From: an uncultured Clostridia bacterium | Lineage (GTDB): Bacteria > Bacillota > Clostridia > Oscillospirales > Ruminococcaceae | Direction of reading: 5' to 3' | Assembly (NCBI GenBank): GCA_947588775.1 | Contig: CANPZQ010000002.1 | Span: 1-33,444 of the forward strand | DNA: 33,444 bases | Part shown: piece by piece, positions 25,854 through 32,395 of the stretch | How positions within the stretch are numbered: position 1 is the first letter of the stretch | Layout: every line of letters starts with the position of its first letter | Translations under genes and position numbers: made by a program | Notes under the pieces: generated by a model | What the model was told of the DNA's origin: nothing | The model's input: the letters and a program-made list of their open reading frames with translations, nothing else | Databases searched by the model: none

Positions 25854-25924
25854 AGCATTTCCTCCCTCTGAATTAAAAATATCCGAACGCGGCGAACGGG
25901 ACGTTTAACCGTTTTCGCCGACAC

Positions 25925-25956
25925 AAAAAACAGAGAAGAGGCGCGCCCCTTCTCTG
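25925..25956 (-). terminator. Intrinsic terminator after rpmF
   Basis: An 8-bp stem (CAGAGAAG / CTTCTCTG), extended inward by the palindrome GGCGCGCC, is followed on the minus strand by six T. It ends the yceD-rpmF transcript before der. Confidence 0.82.
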
Positions 25957-25970
25957 AATTCTGAAGAAAA

Positions 25971-26153
25971 TCAGGCTTCTTTCTTGATTACCTCTACGCC
26001 CTTATAGTAGCCGCAGTTGGAGCATACCTTGTGAGGGGGGGTCAGTGCGCCGCAGTTGGAGCATCTCGAAAGCGCGGGAGCGTCGAGCTTCCACACGGCG
26101 GAACGCCTTTTATCTCTTCTTGCTTTGGAGACTTTTCTCTTCGGTACTGCCAT
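25971..26153 (-). CDS. rpmF: 50S ribosomal protein L32
   Basis: The 60-residue protein begins MAVPKRKVSKARRDKRRS, the L32 signature, and keeps a complete zinc ribbon: CSNC near residue 32 and CSNC near residue 45. It is the zinc-dependent (C+) type. GGAGGTG precedes the ATG. It follows the YceD gene, the conserved pairing in bacteria. Confidence 0.97.
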   Translation of the reverse strand: MAVPKRKVSKARRDKRRSAVWKLDAPALSRCSNCGALTPPHKVCSNCGYYKGVEVIKKEA

Positions 26154-26194
26154 TTTTCAGCACCTCCTTAATATTTTCTGTTGATTAGGTTCGT

Positions 26195-26662
26195 TCAGAC
26201 GGCTGCCGCGCAGCCGCATTCGCCGCGGTTAAGATTCGCGCCGCACTCCGGACAGAGCCCCTTACAGCCGTCGCGGCAAAGGTTCCTTGTCGGAAGCTCG
26301 GCGAGCATATCCGAAACGGCCAAAGCTGTAATATCAAGCTCGCCGCTGGGGCAGACAGCCTCATCCCCGCTTAGGACGTCATCCTCGCGAAGGACCAGAA
26401 CATGCTCGAATTCACGGCAAAAATCGCGAACGTATTCGTCAAGACATCTGTCGCAGGTAAGGCGCAGCGAATAATCGGCGGTATAGCTGAGTGAAACCAT
26501 TCCGGCACGGTTTATTATTACGCCTTTGAGCGATACGGGTGCGTTAAACGACGGCGAGTATCCGTCGGCATTCGCGTTCCCCAATTCCTCCAAAGGAACA
26601 ACGATGTCGAGCTCCTTGCGGTCCCCGATTCTCTCGAAGAGCCTCTTTAACTGGAAAATCAC
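26195..26662 (-). CDS. yceD: YceD/DUF177 family protein
   Basis: YceD-family proteins are encoded next to rpmF and are linked to 23S rRNA metabolism. The 155 residues include the beta-rich middle with CDRCLDEYV and the family C-terminus LCRDGCKGLCPECGANLNRG, a likely metal-binding cysteine cluster. The start is GTG with GAGGTG 5 bases upstream. A perfect consensus promoter lies just upstream, so it leads a two-gene unit with rpmF. Confidence 0.9.
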   Translation of the reverse strand: MIFQLKRLFERIGDRKELDIVVPLEELGNANADGYSPSFNAPVSLKGVIINRAGMVSLSYTADYSLRLTCDRCLDEYVRDFCREFEHVLVLREDDVLSGDEAVCPSGELDITALAVSDMLAELPTRNLCRDGCKGLCPECGANLNRGECGCAAAV

Positions 26663-26688
26663 GTCAACACCTCAGAATATCAACCTAT

Positions 26689-26717
26689 ATTATAACCGCA
26701 TTTTTGCAGGTTGTCAA
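26689..26717 (-). promoter_or_regulatory. Consensus sigma-A promoter of yceD-rpmF
   Basis: TTGACA (26717-26712), 17 bases, TATAAT (26694-26689) on the minus strand, a perfect match to consensus. The start would be about 20 bases before the GTG. Confidence 0.85.
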
Positions 26718-26739
26718 CACCTATTTTCGATTATTTTGC

Positions 26740-27144
26740 TTATTTTGCGTATTTCAGCACGCTCTGGGGAAGATTTTCGGTGTCCTCGGAAACCGTAAAG
26801 ACGATTTCAATCTCGGAGGTTATCTTTTCAATCATGTCGAAGAACTGGCCGAGCTCCTCATAGTTGCGGCCGCCGATTTTAAGAATTCCGTCGACAAAAA
26901 TTTCCGAGATGTCGTAGTTGCCGGCTATCATTCCGCTGACGAAACCGTAGAGCTTATCGTAGCTGTCGATTGTGTAGCTGTCAACGTCGACAAGACGGAC
27001 GCTGTAGGGTATATCGTAGGTGAGCTGCATGGCTTTCTCGATGCAGACAACGTTGCCGCGCGTGTTGGCGGCGGCTTCCTTGATGAGGTCTACCAGAATC
27101 TTGGTCTTTCCCGAGCCTCTTTTGCCTGTAATCAATTTAATCAT
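26740..27144 (-). CDS. Small P-loop ATPase-like protein, unknown function
   Basis: The 134-residue protein has a Walker A motif GKRGSGKT (residues 7-14) at the very N-terminus and a Walker B-like strand EIFVDG (about residues 81-86). The rest is a compact alpha/beta domain without a recognisable partner domain, too short for an AAA+ or kinase fold with a lid. ACGGAG precedes the ATG. It lies between pgi and yceD on the same strand, with its own promoter not seen. I do not recognise a characterised family. Confidence 0.7.
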   Translation of the reverse strand: MIKLITGKRGSGKTKILVDLIKEAAANTRGNVVCIEKAMQLTYDIPYSVRLVDVDSYTIDSYDKLYGFVSGMIAGNYDISEIFVDGILKIGGRNYEELGQFFDMIEKITSEIEIVFTVSEDTENLPQSVLKYAK

Positions 27145-27191
27145 GGTGTTACTCCGTTTCCGCCCTTTCGGGCTGCTTTTTTTATATTAGA

Positions 27192-27226
27192 GCCTCCCCC
27201 GCGGAGGGGATTCCGCGGGCGGGGGC
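27192..27226 (-). other. Strong hairpin after pgi without a clear T-tract
   Basis: A GC-rich stem of about 14 bp (core CCGCGGA / TCCGCGG) lies 11 bases after the pgi stop. On the minus strand it is followed by TCTAATATAAAAAAAG, which is not a normal T-tract. It may protect the 3' end or weakly terminate; the next gene has no visible promoter and may depend on readthrough. Confidence 0.45.
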
Positions 27227-27236
27227 GTTCTATCAC

Positions 27237-28571
27237 TTACTTCGAGAGCTTCGCCTCAAGCTCGGCCTTCTGGCTTTCATAGCCGGGCTTGCCCAAAAGC
27301 GCGAACATGTTCTTCTTATAGCTCTCAACGCCGGGCTGGTTGAACGGGTTTACCCCGAGCATGTAGCCGGAAAGCGCGCAGGCCTTCTCGAAGAAGTATA
27401 CCATCTCGCCGAAGTTGTACTCGTCGAGCTTGTCTACCCTGACGATGAGGTTCGGCACTCCGCCCTCGGTATGGGCGAGTATAGTGCCTTCCATAGCCTT
27501 GCGGTTTACGACGGACATGTTCTGGTTGGTGAGGAAGTTGAGGCCGTCGAGGTTTTCGGGGTCGGCTTCAAGGAAAACGTCCTGCTTGGGATTTTTTACG
27601 TCGACGACGGTTTCAAACATGATTCTCGAGCCGTCCTGAACGAACTGGCCGAGGGAGTGAAGGTCGGTCGAGAAGGTCGCGCTGGAGGGGTAGATTCCCT
27701 TATGGTCCTTGCCCTCGGATTCGCCGAAGAGTTGCTTGAACCATTCCGCCATCATGCCGAAGCAGGGCTCGTAGGAAACGAGCATTTCGACGGATTTGCC
27801 CTTTCTGTAGAGAATATTTCTCATCGCCGCGTATTTCTCGCAGTCGTTGAGGTCGTCGTTTTTGTATGCCTCTCTCGCGGCCTGCGCGCCAGCCATAATC
27901 GCGTCGACATCGCAGCCTGCTGCGGCAATCGGCAGAAGGCCTACCGCGGTGAGAACGCTGTAGCGGCCGCCCACGTCGTCGGGAACGACGAAGGTTTCAT
28001 ACCCTTCGGCGTCGGAAAGCTCTTTAAGGGTTCCGCGGGCCTTGTCGGTGGTCGCGAAGATGCGCTTTTTGGCCTCTTCTTTGCCGTACTTGTCCTCGAC
28101 GAGCTTCTTGAAGATTCTGAACGCGAGCGCGGGCTCGGTGGTGGTGCCGGACTTGGAGATAACGTTTACACAGATGTCCCTGCCCTCGCAAATCGAGAGG
28201 ATTTCGCTTAAGTAGGTCGGGCTGATGGTGTTTCCGACAAAGTAGATGTCGGGGGTATCCTTTTTAAGGGCGTTGTAGTTCTGGCTCTTAATCAGCTCGA
28301 TGGCGGCGCGGGCTCCGAGATAGGAGCCGCCGATTCCGATAACGATAAGAACGTCGCACATGCCCTGAATGCGCTTGGCGGCGGACTTAATCCGGGCGTA
28401 CTCCTCTTTGTCGTAGTTTACGGGAAGGTCGACCCATCCTAAAAAATCGTTGCCGGGGCCGGAACGCTTTTCGAGCGTTTCATAGGCGGCGGTCAGCTGC
28501 GCGCGGCAGGCTTCGAGCTCGTGGGGAGCGACAAACCTGTCGGCATACTTTGTAATAAGTTCTATTGACAT
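27237..28571 (-). CDS. pgi: Glucose-6-phosphate isomerase
   Basis: Pgi interconverts glucose 6-phosphate and fructose 6-phosphate. The protein has 444 residues from the ATG at 28571, chosen because AGAGGGA lies 8 bases upstream and the promoter is further up; a longer reading would start upstream of the -10 box. Signatures are [29 protein letters not shown], the active-site segment [13 protein letters not shown] and the C-terminal [14 protein letters not shown] with its catalytic Lys region. This is the shorter Firmicutes form. Confidence 0.96.
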   Translation of the reverse strand: MSIELITKYADRFVAPHELEACRAQLTAAYETLEKRSGPGNDFLGWVDLPVNYDKEEYARIKSAAKRIQGMCDVLIVIGIGGSYLGARAAIELIKSQNYNALKKDTPDIYFVGNTISPTYLSEILSICEGRDICVNVISKSGTTTEPALAFRIFKKLVEDKYGKEEAKKRIFATTDKARGTLKELSDAEGYETFVVPDDVGGRYSVLTAVGLLPIAAAGCDVDAIMAGAQAAREAYKNDDLNDCEKYAAMRNILYRKGKSVEMLVSYEPCFGMMAEWFKQLFGESEGKDHKGIYPSSATFSTDLHSLGQFVQDGSRIMFETVVDVKNPKQDVFLEADPENLDGLNFLTNQNMSVVNRKAMEGTILAHTEGGVPNLIVRVDKLDEYNFGEMVYFFEKACALSGYMLGVNPFNQPGVESYKKNMFALLGKPGYESQKAELEAKLSK

Positions 28572-28602
28572 GACAATCCCTCTTTTCAAAGTTGTTGTAT
28601 AT

Positions 28603-28631
28603 ATTTTAACACGTTCGGCTCGGGATTGCAA
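28603..28631 (-). promoter_or_regulatory. Sigma-A promoter of pgi
   Basis: TTGCAA (28631-28626), 17 bases, TAAAAT (28608-28603) on the minus strand, about 32 bases before the pgi ATG. Confidence 0.72.
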
Positions 28632-28670
28632 GGAATTTTTATGAAAAAATTGTGAAACATTAAAATTTTT

Positions 28671-29789
28671 TTACATCGACGCTATGCTTTCAAGAATTCG
28701 CTTTACCGCGATAAATATATTTATCCTCCGAACAGGCTCTTTTGCGACTATCGGGCAGGAGTAAATCTCCTCGCCGCCGACCGAATAAACCGCCCTGCCG
28801 ACGGGTTGGCCGCACTCGACAGGAGCCTCTACCGAATCGGAGTATTGCGCCGAAACCTCGGCCTTTCCGGCCTGAGATTTCCTTATAACAAAGGCTCTTA
28901 GCCCCGAAAGCTCGGTTTCAACCTCTGCGCGCTCCCCCTTTTTCACCTTGACCGGCTCGGTGAAAATGTCGGATTCGCGGGGCTTGAACATCTGATAGGC
29001 GTTGAAGCCGGCGTTCAGCTTTTCCTTTGCCGTTTTAAAGCGGGCGAGGTCATCGGCTTCCCCGAAAATCACGCAAACCATAATCAGCCCGTCCCTCTCG
29101 GCGGAGGCAATCACGCAGTTTCCGACGGCTTCCGAAAAATACGCCTTGGTGCCGATTATTCCGTCGTATGTCAGAATCAGTCGGTTTGTCGAGGCGAGCT
29201 GAGTTTTTCCGCCCCTTACGGTGCAAAGCCATGTCGTAAGGTATTCGCGGAGCCATTCAAATTCCGTAAGGCGCGACGCCAGAATCGCGCAGTCGCAGGC
29301 CGTCGTCACCGTTTCGGGGGAAATCCCGGTGCAGTCGGCATAGCTCGTTCCCATCATTCCGAGGGCTTTTGCGCGGGAATTCATCAACTCGACAAACTTT
29401 TCCTCGCTTCCGGCAACGGCTTCCGCCAAAACAACGCTCGCGTCGTTGGCGTTGCCGACGGTTATCGCAGAAATAAGCTCCGAAACCGGGATTTCCTCGC
29501 CGACGGAAAGCCAGATTTGCGCGCCCTGCATCGAATTCGCGTGCGGGGAGGCTTTCAGCACGGTATCGCGCGAAAGCTCGCCGCGCTCAATCGCCTCGCA
29601 GGTCAGAAGAATGGTCATCAGCTTCGCGGAATGGTGCGCCGGGACGACAGCTTCGCCGTTTTCGGAGTATAAAAGGGTCGAGGTCCGGCCCTCCATCAGG
29701 ACGTAGGAGTAGGCAGGGGCGGCGCAGACATGCGGCGCGAGGGTCAGCGAAAAAAGAAGAGCCAGAAGCAGTGAGAAAAAATTTTTCAT
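28671..29789 (-). CDS. D-alanyl-D-alanine carboxypeptidase family protein (S11, DacF-like), catalytic motifs lost
   Basis: The 372 residues have the layout of a low-molecular-weight penicillin-binding protein: signal peptide (residues 1-23, ending VCAAPA), S11 peptidase domain, PBP5-type C-terminal beta domain and an amphipathic C-terminal anchor (RRINIFIAVKRILES). Framework segments are well kept (KLMTILLTCEAIERG, NDASVVLAEAVAGSEEKFV, VIASAERDGLIMVCVIFG). The catalytic motifs are not: the Ser of SxxK is His53 (H-S-A-K56), the Ser of SxN is Asn113 (N-A-N) and KTG is K215-A-Y. It probably does not cleave D-Ala. It may bind peptidoglycan or regulate another enzyme; see findings. It lies 80 bases after the dockerin gene. 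Confidence 0.8.
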   Translation of the reverse strand: MKNFFSLLLALLFSLTLAPHVCAAPAYSYVLMEGRTSTLLYSENGEAVVPAHHSAKLMTILLTCEAIERGELSRDTVLKASPHANSMQGAQIWLSVGEEIPVSELISAITVGNANDASVVLAEAVAGSEEKFVELMNSRAKALGMMGTSYADCTGISPETVTTACDCAILASRLTEFEWLREYLTTWLCTVRGGKTQLASTNRLILTYDGIIGTKAYFSEAVGNCVIASAERDGLIMVCVIFGEADDLARFKTAKEKLNAGFNAYQMFKPRESDIFTEPVKVKKGERAEVETELSGLRAFVIRKSQAGKAEVSAQYSDSVEAPVECGQPVGRAVYSVGGEEIYSCPIVAKEPVRRINIFIAVKRILESIASM

Positions 29790-29834
29790 CGGGCAACGCC
29801 TTTCGTTTTTTTAATGGTATGCGCGCGCGGGGAC

Positions 29835-29863
29835 AAAAATAACCCCCTTCGGGCGAAGGGGGT
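29835..29863 (-). terminator. Intrinsic terminator of the dockerin gene
   Basis: A 10-bp stem (ACCCCCTTCG / CGAAGGGGGT) is followed on the minus strand by TATTTTTG, starting 6 bases after the dockerin stop codon. Confidence 0.85.
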
Positions 29864-29869
29864 AAGCTT

Positions 29870-31588
29870 TCAGGAGAGGCCGGCGAGAATTTTTTGCATC
29901 GCCACGCCGTCGGAAACGTCAACCACGCCGTTGCCGTCGAGGTCGGCGGCGGAGGTAATCGGCTCAAGCCCGGCGAGCATTTTCTGCATAATTACGCCGT
30001 CGGAAACATCGGGCTTGCCGCCGGAGTTGTTGAGGTCGCCGGGGCGGGTTGGCCGTGTGCTGTAACCACACCAGATACATGCGTCGTCAAGCATTGTATG
30101 CGCGCCTTCGGCGAAGGTATCGCCGCAAACATCGCATATTGCATAATGTGCATTTTCGTCTTTTACCCATCTTACAGAGCATTCTTCCCAATCGCTTTGC
30201 TGTTCTCCGCAGATTGAGCAGCATTTATAGTGTACTCCTACGAGTGCGTTTAAAACTTCTATATTTCTATAAGCGTCGGAATTGCATTCGTGCTCGGGAT
30301 AAGTATACCCGCACTCCGTGCAGCTATTGCCGACAAAATCATGCACTCTTACCCAATAAGCACCGCAATCTGCACATATTCCGCTGTGGCTTATGAAATC
30401 GATTGATTGCAGGTTAATCAGGTTATGGCTTTCGGTCTTTTTATAACCGCAAATAACACAGGTAGCATTATGCTTATAATCTTCTTCAATATCCTGAACA
30501 TAATTATCATACACATGTTCATGCGAAGCATAAGCAGGATTTATATATTCACAGCCGCCGCAAGTGCCGTCGGAATAGAAATAATGCTCTTTGGGTTCTG
30601 TATCATAATCGCAGCCGAAGTAAGGCGAATCGCATTGAGAGCAGGTATAATAATGCATCGTTTCGTTATAGTCCCTTGAATTACGATTATGAGTATGCTT
30701 TTTCTGATTTAACCCTTTGAGAGCACCGCAAACCCTGCAAACGCTGTTGACAAATTCATGCGCCTCGTAATCAATGTCTTGTCCGCAGAAGCATTCGCGC
30801 CAGTGATACTGAGTAGTCCAGTTGTACCATCTCGGATCACGTCCGTCGCGTGAATCAATTCCCGAACTAAATGAGGCATTACTGCAATCACCGCAAGTAT
30901 GAGTACATATAACCGCAATAGCAGTGTCCGGAATATCTCCCCTATAGTATTCATAGTTAAATGAAATTTCCCAAGTGCCGTCAGATAGAAGAATAGAATA
31001 TTCGTCCGACCATTCAGGGTCTTGCGAAAGTTTGACATACCCGTAATTATATTTTCTTGCTACACTTTTAATCTCATCTTCGGACATTTCTTCGGAAATG
31101 CCTTCCATCGGGGATTTAATATAATCGCTTACAACGACTGTATGCCCGTAATTTCTTGAACCGTCAAACATAACTACGTTTGAAAGATAATTATTTAAGT
31201 CAATATATTCACCATATTCAGGGTAAATTGATGTCTGACCGGCCAGAATATAATTTTCAAGGTCATTGGGCGCGTATATATAAAAAAGTAAAGATACATA
31301 CCCACCGTCGCCGCCAAGAGGTGCTTCAATAAGGGTTTGCGGGGTAATTATGCCGTTTACGCCGGAATTGGGTCTTGTATCTGCAAACGTTATACCGTAA
31401 AAACTTGCACGATAATAAAATCCTGCGGCGGTGACAGACTGTTCCAGCTCGGGAAGTCGCTTGCCGATACTGTCAGCGGCATTTAACGTGGGTGTTGCCT
31501 GCGGAGCGACAAAGCCCCATGCGTTCACACCGACTGTTATTACCGCAACAGTCACAAGAGCTGTTAATAATGCCAAAATTCTTTTCAT
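29870..31588 (-). CDS. Secreted cysteine-rich protein with C-terminal type I dockerin
   Basis: The 572 residues start with a signal peptide (KRILALLTALVTVAVITVGVN, cleavage near residue 23). Residues about 30-240 form an unrecognised domain rich in Tyr and Asp. From about residue 235 to 500 there are some ten Cys-x2-Cys pairs, often as H-x3-C-x2-C-G (HYYTCSQC, HNATCVIC, HSGICADC, HYAICDVC), suggesting small metal-binding or disulfide repeats. The C-terminus is a dockerin with two calcium loops (DLNNSGGKPDVSD and DLDGNGVVDVSD), each followed by VxMQKxLAGL. It would dock on a cohesin scaffold at the cell surface. The body is AT-rich, unlike the neighbours; the dockerin is not. GGAGG precedes the ATG. 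Confidence 0.85.
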   Translation of the reverse strand: MKRILALLTALVTVAVITVGVNAWGFVAPQATPTLNAADSIGKRLPELEQSVTAAGFYYRASFYGITFADTRPNSGVNGIITPQTLIEAPLGGDGGYVSLLFYIYAPNDLENYILAGQTSIYPEYGEYIDLNNYLSNVVMFDGSRNYGHTVVVSDYIKSPMEGISEEMSEDEIKSVARKYNYGYVKLSQDPEWSDEYSILLSDGTWEISFNYEYYRGDIPDTAIAVICTHTCGDCSNASFSSGIDSRDGRDPRWYNWTTQYHWRECFCGQDIDYEAHEFVNSVCRVCGALKGLNQKKHTHNRNSRDYNETMHYYTCSQCDSPYFGCDYDTEPKEHYFYSDGTCGGCEYINPAYASHEHVYDNYVQDIEEDYKHNATCVICGYKKTESHNLINLQSIDFISHSGICADCGAYWVRVHDFVGNSCTECGYTYPEHECNSDAYRNIEVLNALVGVHYKCCSICGEQQSDWEECSVRWVKDENAHYAICDVCGDTFAEGAHTMLDDACIWCGYSTRPTRPGDLNNSGGKPDVSDGVIMQKMLAGLEPITSAADLDGNGVVDVSDGVAMQKILAGLS

Positions 31589-31617
31589 AATTTTTCCTCC
31601 TATACAAGATTATTTAC

Positions 31618-31647
31618 ATTATACCCCCCCCCGAGCATTTTTGTCAA
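31618..31647 (-). promoter_or_regulatory. Promoter of the dockerin gene with a nine-G run in its spacer
   Basis: On the minus strand TTGACA (31647-31642) and TATAAT (31623-31618) match consensus exactly and are 18 bases apart. Bases 31632-31624 of the spacer are nine consecutive G, directly next to the -10 box. Loss of one G would give the optimal 17-base spacing that every other sigma-A promoter in this window has. Confidence 0.85.
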
Positions 31648-31688
31648 CCCCATTTCCCCCTTTTCTCAAATTATTTCAACAAAATCTC
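31648..31688. other. Spacer between divergent dockerin and pyrR promoters
   Basis: This stretch of 41 bases between the two -35 boxes is C/T-rich on the plus strand (ACCCCATTTCCCCCTTTTCT). No gene and no inverted repeat were seen. Confidence 0.4.
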
Positions 31689-31717
31689 TTGACAAACACT
31701 ATATATGGTGGTATACT
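31689..31717 (+). promoter_or_regulatory. Sigma-A promoter of pyrR-uracil permease
   Basis: TTGACA (31689-31694), 17 bases, TATACT (31712-31717). Transcription would begin near 31724, giving a leader of about 100 bases with an attenuator. Confidence 0.82.
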
Positions 31718-31733
31718 TTTATCAATCTTTAAC

Positions 31734-31808
31734 ATGCGGTACAGTGATGCCGATAAGACGGGATATTGCTTTTGGCCTTACCGCACTGTGGCGCGATAGG
31801 GCTTTTTT
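31734..31808 (+). promoter_or_regulatory. Attenuator in the pyrR leader
   Basis: The terminator stem pairs GCCTTA (31775-31780) with TAGGGC (31797-31802) and CGC with GCG inside, followed by six T (31803-31808). Its 5' arm includes TACCGCA (31779-31785), which can instead pair with TGCGGTA (31735-31741), giving a mutually exclusive antiterminator. This is the expected layout for a PyrR-controlled operon. I did not find the usual PyrR-binding loop sequence by eye, so the signal it reads is uncertain. Confidence 0.6.
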
Positions 31809-31844
31809 GGAGGGGTTGAAACGGACAGGCTGATTGAAAAAGCC

Positions 31845-32363
31845 GTGCTGATGGACGAGGGAGCCGTTAAACGCGCCCTTACTCGCATCTCGCACGAGAT
31901 TCTTGAAAAAAACAGGGGCGCGGAAAATATCTGTCTTGTGGGGATTCTGCGGCGCGGCGCAGCCCTCGCAAGGGTCATCGCCGACAATATCCGCGCTTTC
32001 GAGGGCGTTGAGGTGCCATGCGGCGACATAGACATAAGCCACTACCGCGACGATATTCATGCCGGCGCGCCGGTGCTTAAAAAGGCGGAGTTGCCGTTCT
32101 CGGTTTCCGGGAAAAAGGTTATCCTTGCCGACGACGTTCTCTATACCGGAAGGACCGCCCGCGCGGCCATCGAGGCTGTTTTCTCGCTCGGACGGCCCGA
32201 CGCGATTCAGCTTGCAATCTTAATTGACCGCGGCCATCGGGAGCTTCCGATTCGCGCGGACTATGTCGGAAAAAATATCCCGACTTCGCACAGCGAGGTT
32301 ATAAACGTGCTGATTCCGCCGTATGACGGAGAAACGGCCGTTAAGCTGATGGAAAACGGGTAA
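31845..32363 (+). CDS. pyrR: Bifunctional pyr operon regulator / uracil phosphoribosyltransferase PyrR
   Basis: PyrR binds pyr mRNA in response to UMP/UTP to promote termination and also makes UMP from uracil and PRPP. Visible are ALTRISHEILEKN, LVGILRRGAALA, DIDISHYRDD, the PRPP loop VILADDVLYTGRTARAA and DRGHRELPIRADYVGKNIPTS. The frame is open further upstream, and homology (IEKAVLMDEG against the B. subtilis start MNQKAVILDE) suggests translation starts a few codons before this GTG, at CTG 31830 or ACG 31821. A strong GGAGG is at 31809-31813 and the GTG has no site of its own. It regulates itself and the permease gene after it. Confidence 0.93.
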   Translation: MLMDEGAVKRALTRISHEILEKNRGAENICLVGILRRGAALARVIADNIRAFEGVEVPCGDIDISHYRDDIHAGAPVLKKAELPFSVSGKKVILADDVLYTGRTARAAIEAVFSLGRPDAIQLAILIDRGHRELPIRADYVGKNIPTSHSEVINVLIPPYDGETAVKLMENG

Positions 32364-32395
32364 CACCGTTATTTAAAATATTGGAGGAATGCAAA

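Noticed and set aside
25857-25924. A promoter for der in the gap after rpmF
   Set aside because: Only an imperfect hairpin and an AT-rich stretch are present; no -35/-10 pair with acceptable spacing was found.
27159-27184. A plus-strand hairpin GCCC-TTTC-GGGC followed by seven T
   Set aside because: No plus-strand gene lies upstream, and the stem is only 4 bp; it is in the leader of a minus-strand gene.
31724-31800. A standard PyrR-binding loop (consensus with CCNGNGAGG)
   Set aside because: I searched the leader by eye and no segment fits; the attenuator is reported without it.
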